From contig CALFRR010000046.1 in assembly GCA_937919435.1 (NCBI GenBank), forward strand, positions 6,168 to 70,167: a stretch of DNA of 64,000 nt, given 5' to 3'. Below are positions 57,937 through 64,000 of the stretch, piece by piece (within the stretch, counting starts at the first letter, position 1; every line of letters starts with the position of its first letter). A program made the translations under genes and the position numbers. Source of the stretch: an uncultured Alphaproteobacteria bacterium (lineage in GTDB: Bacteria > Pseudomonadota > Alphaproteobacteria > Rhizobiales > Ancalomicrobiaceae). The notes beneath the pieces are model-generated. The model was not told the origin of the DNA, ran no database searches, and saw only the letters and a program-made list of their open reading frames with translations.

Positions 57937-59054
57937 AACTCACCGTCGCCCGTCGCGACCTGCACCCCGCGCTCGTCGCCGTGTCGCGGATCGTCGAGGC
58001 CCGCAACACCATCCCGATCCTCTCCAACATCGCCCTCGAAGCGGCGTCCGGGCGGCTGGTGCTGCGCGGCACCGACCTCGACATCGAGGCGCGCGCCACC
58101 ATCGACGCGACCGTCGACGCCGCCGGCGCGATCACCCTGTCGGCCGGACGGCTCCGCGACATCGTCGGCAAGCTCGACGAAGGCCCGATCGCGATCGAGA
58201 CGGCCGACGAGGCGGCGGCGACCGCCAAGATCCGCGCCGGCCGCGCCAAGTTCGACCTCGGCGTGCTGCCGATCGTCGATTTCCCCGACCTCTCCGCCGG
58301 TGCGCCGACGCACACCTTCGGCCTGCCCGGCGACGTCCTCGCCGCCGGCCTCGAGGCGGTCGGCTTCGCGATCTCCACCGAGGAGACGCGCTATTATCTC
58401 AACGGCACCTTCGTGCACGTCGTGGACGGTCGCCTGATCCTGGTGGCGACCGACGGCCACCGCCTGGCGCGCTGGTCGATCCCCGCCCCGGACGGCGCCG
58501 TCGGGATGCCGGGCATCATCGTGCCGAGAAAGACCTGCGGCGAGATCGTCAAGCTCGCCAAGGGCAACCCGAAGCCGGCGGTCGTCGCCCTCGACGAGAC
58601 CAAGATCCGGATCGAGGTGGGCGACACGACCCTGACCTCGAAGCTGATCGACGGCACCTTCCCGGACTACGGACGGGTGATCCCGGCGACCTGGGCCGGC
58701 GAGGCGACCCTCGCCCGCGCCGAGATGGGGCAGATCGTCGACCGCGTCGCGACCGTCCAGTCGCAGCGCGGCAACGCCATCAAGCTCACCTTCGGCGACG
58801 GTCGACTGATCGCCTCGGTGACCGACGCGGACACCGGCCACGCCGAGGAGGAGATGAGCGCCGCGCTCGCCGACGGCCTCGCGTTGGAGATCGGCTTCAA
58901 TGCCCGCTACCTCGCCGCGGTCCTCGCCTCGCTCGACGGCGAGCGGGTGACGATCCGCCTGACCGACCCCGGCTCGGCGACGCTCTTCGTCCCCGCCGAC
59001 CCCCCGACGGCCGCTGCCGACCGGCTCGTCGTCCTCATGCCGATGAGAGTGTGA
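57933..59054 (+). CDS. dnaN: DNA polymerase III beta clamp (DnaN), phage-encoded
   Basis: 373 aa, full length. Features: DLHPALVAVSRIVEARNTIP, ILSNIALEAASGRLVLRGTD, ISTEETRYYLNGTFVHVV, VATDGHRLARWSIP and the conserved end RLVVLMPMRV. All three clamp domains are present. It may outcompete the host clamp or tether a phage-favoured polymerase activity; no phage polymerase gene is visible, so it should work with host enzymes. Confidence 0.93.
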   Translation: MKLTVARRDLHPALVAVSRIVEARNTIPILSNIALEAASGRLVLRGTDLDIEARATIDATVDAAGAITLSAGRLRDIVGKLDEGPIAIETADEAAATAKIRAGRAKFDLGVLPIVDFPDLSAGAPTHTFGLPGDVLAAGLEAVGFAISTEETRYYLNGTFVHVVDGRLILVATDGHRLARWSIPAPDGAVGMPGIIVPRKTCGEIVKLAKGNPKPAVVALDETKIRIEVGDTTLTSKLIDGTFPDYGRVIPATWAGEATLARAEMGQIVDRVATVQSQRGNAIKLTFGDGRLIASVTDADTGHAEEEMSAALADGLALEIGFNARYLAAVLASLDGERVTIRLTDPGSATLFVPADPPTAAADRLVVLMPMRV

Positions 59055-59056
59055 TC

Positions 59057-59497
59057 ATGAGCAGAATCTATGTCGCCTCTTCCTGGCGCAACACCATACA
59101 GCCGAGCGTCGTCGAGCTTCTCCGGGCCGCCGGTCACGAGGTCTACGACTTCCGCGCCCCGCCGAACGGCGTTCCGGGCTTCGCGTGGTCTGCTGCCGGC
59201 ATGCCGCCGCGCGAAGTCCTAGACGCTCACACCTATCGCAAGATCCTGACGACCTCGCCGATGTGCGCCCTCGGCTTCGTCAACGACCTCCGCGGCATGC
59301 AGTGGGCCGACGTCTGCGTCCTGGTGCTGCCCTGCGGCCGCTCCGCTCACCTCGAGGCCGGGTGGTTCTGCGGCGCCGGCAAGCGCTGCATCATCCTGAC
59401 GGCCGATGAAGAGGAGCCCGAACTGATGGCGCTTCTGGCGACCGACATCTGCATCTCGGTCGATGAGGTCATCGACCTTCTGAAGGCGAGGACCTGA
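59057..59497 (+). CDS. Nucleoside deoxyribosyltransferase-like protein (DUF4406-like)
   Basis: 146 aa Rossmann-like protein: MSRIYVASSWRN, WADVCVLVLPCGRSAHLEAG, WFCGAGKRCIILTADEEEPE. The GRSAHLEAGW segment carries the Glu typical of the family active site. Could recycle nucleobases or act in nucleotide signalling. Confidence 0.7.
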   Translation: MSRIYVASSWRNTIQPSVVELLRAAGHEVYDFRAPPNGVPGFAWSAAGMPPREVLDAHTYRKILTTSPMCALGFVNDLRGMQWADVCVLVLPCGRSAHLEAGWFCGAGKRCIILTADEEEPELMALLATDICISVDEVIDLLKART

Positions 59498-59500
59498 CCG

Positions 59501-59758
59501 ATGGGCGAGTTCATGCGCCACATGCTGATGCTGGTCGGTCTGATGGTCGTCGGGATGATCGGTCTCGTCGAGGTCGACCGCGCGCTCTTTCCGATCCTGC
59601 ACATGCCCCAGGACGACACCGACAGCTACGGAAACAGGTCAGGCCTCGGCCTTCGGAGAGATCACGGCACCGGGTGCCAGTATCTCGAGAGCCGCTTCGG
59701 CGGCCTGACGCCGCGGCTCGGTGCCGACGGTCGACAGATCTGCGAAGGGAGGAACTGA
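59501..59758 (+). CDS. Small membrane protein with DUF6440-like tail
   Basis: 85 aa: one N-terminal TM (MLMLVGLMVVGMIGLVEV), then a tail with GTGCQYLESRFGGLTPRLGA resembling small DUF6440-type proteins. Function unknown. Confidence 0.5.
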   Translation: MGEFMRHMLMLVGLMVVGMIGLVEVDRALFPILHMPQDDTDSYGNRSGLGLRRDHGTGCQYLESRFGGLTPRLGADGRQICEGRN

Positions 59759-59760
59759 CC

Positions 59761-59985
59761 ATGTCCGAACCCACCTGCGCCACCTGCGTCTATTGGCACC
59801 CGGAGGGGGAGGGCAGTGACACCGGCCACTGCCGTCGCTCCGCGCCGCGCCTCCGTTTCGCCCGACCCTCCTACGGCGACGACGACGACACCCCGGCATG
59901 GCCCCCGACCATCGACACCGACTGGTGCGGCGAGCACCGGCCCGGAAACCTCACCCTCGACCTCGACGGAGGCTCCAATGGCTGA
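59761..59985 (+). CDS. Small Cys-rich phage protein
   Basis: 74 aa with CATCVYWHPEGEG, GHCRRSAPR and DWCGEHRP, a four-Cys zinc-ribbon-like layout. Its stop overlaps the next gene start. Frequently seen next to Gp37/Gp68-family genes; function unknown. Confidence 0.6.
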   Translation: MSEPTCATCVYWHPEGEGSDTGHCRRSAPRLRFARPSYGDDDDTPAWPPTIDTDWCGEHRPGNLTLDLDGGSNG

Positions 59986-61141
59986 CCGCACCTCGATCGA
60001 GTGGACCGACGCGACGTGGAACCCGATCGTCGGATGCTCCGTCGTCTCGCCTGGATGCACCAACTGCTATGCCATGCGGCTCGCCGGGACGCGGCTCAAG
60101 CATCTGCCGAGCCGCGCCGGCCTGACGCGCGACACCAAGGCCGGCCCGGTGTGGACCGGAGAGACGAGGTTCGACGAGAAGGCGCTGACGCAGCCTCTGC
60201 GCTGGCGGTCGCCGCGGCGGATCTTCGTCAATTCGATGTCCGATCTGTTCCACGAGTCAGTAGCGGACGAGTGGATCGACAAAATCTTCGCCGTCATGGC
60301 GCTGTGTCCGCAGCATACCTTCCAACTCTTGACGAAGCGGCCGGCGCGGATGCGGTCGTATCTACGCGCCAATCCTGGCATTCGAATTCGGTCGGAGATG
60401 CCACGCCTCGTGGGACCCATCCAGGTTATCGAAATGGACTGGCCCCTCCCCAACGTCTGGCTGGGGGTCACCACTGAGGACCAGCCCCGCGCCGACGAAC
60501 GCATCCCGATCTTGCTCGACACGCCGGCGGCGGTGCGGTTCGTCTCGATCGAGCCGATGCTCGGGGCGATGAACATCGGCGAGTGGATGCCGGGTTGCCA
60601 CGAGTGTACCGAGGCGTGTGGATGGCGCTCGGCTTCGGCCCCGCCACGCGAGAAATGTCACCATTGCGGGATGACAAGCCAGACCTTCGGCGAATTCTGC
60701 CCTTTGTGCGGACATCAAGATTTCGGCGCGGTTTGCCCGGTATGTGAGGCCGACGCGGTCCAACATCACCCCGATACGCCCTGCCTCGACTGGGTCATCT
60801 GCGGCGGCGAGAGCGGCCCAGGCGCTCGGCCGATGCATCCGGACTGGGCGCGCTCGCTCCGCGACCAGTGCGCCGCGGGCGGCGTGCCGTTCCTCTTCAA
60901 GCAATGGGGCGAGTGGGCTCCTGGCGAGTGTGCCTCCGGCGCCCAAACCCGCTCCGAGCGTGGAGCGTGGTACTTCAACGGTCGATGGGATCAGCGCACC
61001 ATAACCCCGCGTGAAGGTGGGGAAATGCACATCGACGACGAGCCGGACGTTTGGCGCGTCGGCAAGCGCGCCGCCGGGCGTCTCCTCGACGGCATCGAGC
61101 ACAACGCCTATCCGGAGGTCTCGACATGTCCGGCAGCGTGA
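59978..61141 (+). CDS. DUF5131 (phage Gp37/Gp68) family protein with extra zinc ribbons
   Basis: 387 aa. Family blocks: SIEWTDATWNPIVGCSVVSP, GCTNCYAMRLAGTRL, RIFVNSMSDLFHESV, HTFQLLTKRPARM, WLGVTTEDQPRADERI, VICGGESGPGARPMHPDW and FLFKQWGEW. A Cys-rich insertion with CHHCGM, CPLCGH and CPVCEA (about residues 205-265) makes it longer than usual. The GCSVVSPGCTNCYA cysteines could bind a metal cluster. Biochemical role unknown. Confidence 0.8.
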   Translation: MADRTSIEWTDATWNPIVGCSVVSPGCTNCYAMRLAGTRLKHLPSRAGLTRDTKAGPVWTGETRFDEKALTQPLRWRSPRRIFVNSMSDLFHESVADEWIDKIFAVMALCPQHTFQLLTKRPARMRSYLRANPGIRIRSEMPRLVGPIQVIEMDWPLPNVWLGVTTEDQPRADERIPILLDTPAAVRFVSIEPMLGAMNIGEWMPGCHECTEACGWRSASAPPREKCHHCGMTSQTFGEFCPLCGHQDFGAVCPVCEADAVQHHPDTPCLDWVICGGESGPGARPMHPDWARSLRDQCAAGGVPFLFKQWGEWAPGECASGAQTRSERGAWYFNGRWDQRTITPREGGEMHIDDEPDVWRVGKRAAGRLLDGIEHNAYPEVSTCPAA

Positions 61142-61335
61142 ACAAGGCGATCCTGATCGGCAACGTCGGCAAGGGCGAGAAGCGGTGGACGACCGAGATC
61201 GTGCTCAACGACTTCCACGCCCACCTCGTGCTGCTCGACAAGCCGACCGGCACCCGCCCGCCCGCGGGCGACGCCGACGACTACGAAGGCCCGATGTCGG
61301 GTGGCTGGGACGACGACACGATGGGCGGGAGGTGA
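61126..61335 (+). CDS. Miniature SSB: N- and C-terminal ends of SSB without the OB-fold core
   Basis: 69 aa. Residues 1-16 (MSGSVNKAILIGNVGK) match the SSB N-terminal strand; residues 18-35 (EKRWTTEIVLNDFHAHLV) match the later SSB strand RYTTEVVL and what follows. About 70-80 residues of normal SSB are missing in between, without a frameshift. The acidic tail ends WDDDTMGGR rather than DDDIPF. Start ATG 61126 overlaps the DUF5131 gene. Confidence 0.7.
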   Translation: MSGSVNKAILIGNVGKGEKRWTTEIVLNDFHAHLVLLDKPTGTRPPAGDADDYEGPMSGGWDDDTMGGR

Positions 61336-61338
61336 GTG

Positions 61339-61620
61339 ATGACGTTTCGTCTCCCGGACGGTCGAATCCTTCTGATGTTCGAACACGACGAGCCCGAGCC
61401 GCCGCACGAGGTCGTGGAGACCTGCATCGTCTGCGGTCGCGTCGATCGGATCACGATCTGGTCGTCCGACGCAGCGCCACGGCCTTGCCCACCGATCTGC
61501 TACGAATGCCTCGACCGTCGCCGGCCTGCCGGAGCGTCATGGCGCGACCAGATGACGATTGCCCGCCTGGCGGCGCTCGCCGCCGCACTGCGGAGGGAGG
61601 CGACATGCCGGACCATGTGA
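61339..61620 (+). CDS. Small zinc-ribbon-like phage protein
   Basis: 93 aa with CIVCGRVDRI and PICYECLDRR (two Cys pairs) and a helical Ala/Arg tail. GGAGG precedes the ATG at 61339; a GTG at 61336 is possible. Function unknown. Confidence 0.55.
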   Translation: MTFRLPDGRILLMFEHDEPEPPHEVVETCIVCGRVDRITIWSSDAAPRPCPPICYECLDRRRPAGASWRDQMTIARLAALAAALRREATCRTM

Positions 61621-61826
61621 CCTTGTCGGAACGCCTGTCGCTCGAAGCGATCATCGCCGGCCTTGCCGACGACCTGACCGCGCTTCGTGAAGGCCGGATC
61701 ACCACCGGAGAGGCCAAGGCCCGCGCCGCGCTCGCCCACGAGATCATGCGCGGCGTCAATCTGGTCGTGAAGGCCGGAGCGTTGCTCGAGGCGCGAGCGA
61801 AGCAGATCGGAGGCCCCCATGGATGA
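61605..61826 (+). CDS. Small helical phage protein
   Basis: 73 aa: LSERLSLEAIIAGLADDLTA, LREGRITTGEAKARAALAHE, then IMRGVNLVVKAGALLEARAK. All-helical, with AGGGAGG upstream. It overlaps both neighbours. Function unknown. Confidence 0.55.
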   Translation: MPDHVTLSERLSLEAIIAGLADDLTALREGRITTGEAKARAALAHEIMRGVNLVVKAGALLEARAKQIGGPHG

Positions 61827-62310
61827 GCAGACGTTCCGCGCATGGGTCCTGATCCTGCTCGGCGCGATCCTCGGTGCAACGGTCGTGGGAGCGACGCGGG
61901 CCAGTGCCGAAACCATTGACGGCAACAGGATCACCATCATCGACGGCGACACCGTCGCGCTGCCGTGCGATCCCGCCCGCGGGATCTACCCCGGCTGTGC
62001 CGAGCGCGTTCGACTCGCCGGCATCGACGCGCCGGAGGTCGGCACGCACGCCCGCTGCCCGGCCGAGGCGACCGCCGGCCTCGAGGCCAAGGCGGCGCTC
62101 GCCGGTCTGATCCGCGGTCGGCCGGTAGAGGTCATCCGCACCGGCGTCGATCGTTACCACCGTACCATGGCGCGCCTGTCGGTCGACGGCAAGGACGTCG
62201 ACGCTGCGATGCTCGTCGCCGGCACCGCGCTCCCCTACAGGCCCGGCCGAGCCGCCTGGGCGGATCGCTGCCGCCATTGGTGCCCGGGCGCGGCGAGATG
62301 CGAGGAGTGA
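61819..62310 (+). CDS. Exported staphylococcal-nuclease-like protein
   Basis: 163 aa: signal or anchor segment (VLILLGAILGATVVGAT) followed by an SNase fold with IIDGDTVALP (Asp42, Asp44), RVRLAGIDAPE (Arg65, Glu73) and DRYHRTMARLSVDGKDV. The conserved catalytic residues are present, so a periplasmic nuclease is likely. Expressed from the early arm near attR; could degrade incoming DNA or act at lysis. Confidence 0.75.
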   Translation: MDEQTFRAWVLILLGAILGATVVGATRASAETIDGNRITIIDGDTVALPCDPARGIYPGCAERVRLAGIDAPEVGTHARCPAEATAGLEAKAALAGLIRGRPVEVIRTGVDRYHRTMARLSVDGKDVDAAMLVAGTALPYRPGRAAWADRCRHWCPGAARCEE

Positions 62311-62314
62311 GGCG

Positions 62315-62686
62315 ATGCAGGATGCACAGCCGATCCCGGCGCCGCTGCTCGCCGCCTTCGCCGATCGCGTGTCGATCGGCGCGCCGGAGACGGCCAAGTT
62401 GTTGGGCCTCGACGAGAAGACCTTGCGCGGACATGTCCGCAGGGGGAACATCCGCTATCTGTCGATCGGGTTCGGAGAGAAGAGGCCGCGGCGGGAGTTC
62501 CGCCTCGCCGACATCCTCGAATTCCTCGAGCGCATGAGTCGTCGCGAATGTCCGTCTACCGCCCCAAGAACTCGCCGTTCTACCACTTCGACTTCGTCGT
62601 CCGCGGTCATCGGTTTCACGGCTCGACGGGCCGCGCTGATCGCCGAGAAGCAGAAGCAATCGAGCGGGCAGAAAAGAAGAGGGTGA
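62315..62686 (+). CDS. Excisionase-like HTH protein
   Basis: 123 aa. A MerR-type HTH (VSIGAPETAKLLGLDEKTLR, GHVRRGNIRYLSIGFG) followed by a basic, Ser/Thr-rich tail that lies within the integrase gene in another frame (139-nt overlap). Position just before int is typical of xis. Confidence 0.72.
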   Translation: MQDAQPIPAPLLAAFADRVSIGAPETAKLLGLDEKTLRGHVRRGNIRYLSIGFGEKRPRREFRLADILEFLERMSRRECPSTAPRTRRSTTSTSSSAVIGFTARRAALIAEKQKQSSGQKRRG

Positions 62687-63726
62687 AGGAGAGCGCCGCG
62701 GCCGAACGGCCGGGCGCCGAGATGACGCTCGACGTGGCCGCCGATCGCTATTGGATCGAGGTCGGACAGCACTCGAAAGAGCGCGACCTGCTCGAGAACA
62801 TCCAACGGCTGGTGGATTGGATCGGGCCGACGACGCCGATCACCGAGGTCGACGACGACATGCTCGCGCGGCTGGTCGCTCGCCGCCGCGGAGACGCCCG
62901 CATGGGTCGCCCGAAGCTCGGTCTGGTCAGCGTCGGCACGGTGAACCGCACCGTCACCGAGCTGCTGCGCCGGATCCTCACCCGAGCCCGGAAGGTCTGG
63001 AAGCGCCCTATACCGGCCGAGCCGGACTATGCCGCCCACATTCTCGCCGAGCCGACCGAGCGCGTCCGCGAGATGCGCTTCGACGAGGAGTCGGCGATCG
63101 AGGACGTCGAGCGCGACGACTATCGACAGGCACGCCTCTTCGCACAGGCGACGGGCTTGCGCCGGCGCGAGGTCGTCACCCTGACATGGCCGCAGGTCGA
63201 TTGGGGGGCCGGCGTCATCCGCGTCGTCGGCAAGGGCGACAAGCCACGCACCCTGCCGATCACACCCGAGATCACCGATCTCCTGTGGCCGCTCCGCGAG
63301 CATCACCAGACACGGGTGTTCACCTTCGTCGCAGCCAAGACGTGGACGAACCCGAAGACCGGCAAGACGACGAAGCGCGGCGAGCGCTACCCGATCACCG
63401 AGCAGGGGTGGGCGTCGACGTTCCGTCGGACGGTGGCGCGGGCCGGTGTGACCGACCTGCACATCCACGATCTGAGGCACACCGCAGGCACCCGCACGCT
63501 ACGCGCGTCGAAGAACCTCCGGGCGGTACAGCAGATGCTCGGTCACGCCGACGTCACCACCACGATGAAGTACGCCCACGCCGTGCTCGACGACATCGCC
63601 GAGGCCATGGCGTCGCGACCGGCCGACGAAGCAGCCCGCCGCGCGGCGTTCGAAGACCGCGAGAAGTCCCGAAATATTCCCGAACAGGCGAAGTCCGGGA
63701 GGGGAAAAGCGAGGCGACGTCAATAG
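62548..63726 (+). CDS. int: Tyrosine-type phage integrase
   Basis: 392 aa. N-terminal arm domain MSVYRPKNSPFYHFDFVVRG, core-binding region about 60-165, catalytic domain with Arg205 (ATGLRRREVVTL), Lys in VGKGDKPRTL, His307-x-x-Arg310 (IHDLRHTAGT), His333 (MLGHADVTTT) and Tyr342 (MKYAHAV). It lies next to attR and recombines at tRNA-Gly. Candidate arm-type sites overlap its last codons. Confidence 0.95.
   Translation: MSVYRPKNSPFYHFDFVVRGHRFHGSTGRADRREAEAIERAEKKRVKESAAAERPGAEMTLDVAADRYWIEVGQHSKERDLLENIQRLVDWIGPTTPITEVDDDMLARLVARRRGDARMGRPKLGLVSVGTVNRTVTELLRRILTRARKVWKRPIPAEPDYAAHILAEPTERVREMRFDEESAIEDVERDDYRQARLFAQATGLRRREVVTLTWPQVDWGAGVIRVVGKGDKPRTLPITPEITDLLWPLREHHQTRVFTFVAAKTWTNPKTGKTTKRGERYPITEQGWASTFRRTVARAGVTDLHIHDLRHTAGTRTLRASKNLRAVQQMLGHADVTTTMKYAHAVLDDIAEAMASRPADEAARRAAFEDREKSRNIPEQAKSGRGKARRRQ
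63665..63684 (+). repeat. Right pair of candidate integrase arm-type sites
   Basis: AGTCCCGAA (63665-63673) and ATTCCCGAA (63676-63684), 11 bp apart, inside the end of the integrase coding sequence and 66 bp before attR. They mirror the spacing and orientation of the pair at 11203-11222. Confidence 0.55.
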
Positions 63727-63750
63727 GATACGGGGTACGAGAATTCAATG

Positions 63751-63795
63751 TTCCCAAGCTGAATGTCGTGGGTTCGATTCCCATCGCCCGCTCCA
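63751..63795 (+). repeat. attR core (45-bp direct repeat)
   Basis: Exact copy of 11058-11102. Only the 3' part of a tRNA-Gly is present; the upstream bases do not form a tRNA, so this is a tRNA remnant, not a gene. Confidence 0.95.
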
Positions 63796-64000
63796 GTCAT
63801 CCCATTGAAGTTCGCGAGATTTCGATCTCGTCGCCGGGGCGGTGACGGGATCGGTGTAACCCGCCAAACCAGATGGCAGAGGCGGGAAATTCTGGGATCA
63901 GGCGGGCAACCTCGGGAACGCGGTGGAAAAAGTTCGCCGAAACAAGTGGTCCGCACCCCGACCTTGGAGCACCGGAAGGTAGAGTTTCCGGCCTTCTGTC
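63796..64000. other. Host sequence right of attR, no gene seen
   Basis: 205 bp with no convincing ORF or RNA gene; a short GAGAT/ATCTC hairpin lies near 63819. It is the chromosomal sequence originally downstream of tRNA-Gly. Confidence 0.6.

Larger units (their letters stand above)
11058..63795. mobile_element. Complete-looking temperate prophage (lambda-type head, P2-type contractile tail)
   Basis: The element is bounded by a perfect 45-bp direct repeat of the tRNA-Gly 3' end and spans 52,693 bp from repeat to repeat. It contains integrase and excisionase next to attR, a repressor with operators, replication, packaging, head, tail and lysis genes. No essential morphogenesis gene is obviously missing, and only one gene is clearly frameshifted. 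Late genes run leftward toward attL; early genes run outward in both directions from about 50.7-52.3 kb. Confidence 0.95.

Noticed and set aside
63751..63795. Possible second tRNA-Gly
   Set aside because: Only the 3' 45 bases are present; the upstream sequence cannot form the D arm or acceptor 5' strand. It is attR.

Overview
The window is GC-rich DNA (roughly two thirds G+C by eye) from an alphaproteobacterium, most likely order Hyphomicrobiales. The pointers are gcrA, a cluster of GANTC (CcrM-type) sites in front of it, and a phoR-phoU-phoB cluster. The genus cannot be fixed from the sequence alone.

Host part, 1-11102: phoR (sensor kinase), a Pho-box-like repeat, phoU and phoB; a convergent terminator; gcrA on the minus strand; a 520-bp divergent regulatory region; argD-argF (overlapping, arginine synthesis); hslO (Hsp33); an alpha/beta hydrolase; an amino-acid-type periplasmic binding protein; a membrane family-2 glycosyltransferase; and a tRNA-Gly(CCC) whose 5' end overlaps the glycosyltransferase stop codon.

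Prophage, 11058-63795: an apparently complete temperate phage of about 52.7 kb is integrated in the 3' half of the tRNA-Gly gene and flanked by a perfect 45-bp direct repeat. From left to right: lysis genes (holin-like proteins, Rz/Rz1-type spanins, amidase endolysin); a tail-associated SGNH-like hydrolase; a P2-type contractile tail module (D, X, U, tape measure, E/E' frameshift, tube, sheath, fibres, I, J, W, V); a lambda-type head and packaging module (E, D, scaffold, C protease, portal B, gpW, TerL, TerS) and a gpZ-like protein, all leftward; then the replication module (12-copy iteron array, SF3-type helicase, Toprim primase). A HicAB toxin-antitoxin module points the other way. Next come a leftward modification cassette (a frameshifted gene, a PAPS-reductase-like gene, an N4/N6 DNA methyltransferase), several small HTH genes and a CII-like regulator.

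The immunity region, 50.4-52.3 kb, has a CI-type self-cleaving repressor between two mirror-image clusters of CCGGA-N4-TCCGG operators. Each cluster contains an outward -35 hexamer. An exported protein lies downstream of cI, and the C-terminal fragment of a second repressor lies beside the right cluster. The rightward early arm carries an ATP-dependent DNA ligase, an HD phosphohydrolase, a DUF2303 protein, a low-GC pair including a P-loop protein, a DnaN sliding clamp, a deoxyribosyltransferase-like protein, a DUF5131 protein, a miniature SSB lacking most of its OB fold, an SNase, an excisionase and a tyrosine integrase.

Points most worth following up: the mirrored operator system with its repressor fossil; the mini-SSB; the P-loop protein translationally coupled to the phage clamp; the iteron array; the HicB-type double operator shared with the primase promoter; the C5-methylase/PAPS-reductase chimera; and the G10 frameshift. 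Functions below come from reading motifs and known family patterns; no database search was run.
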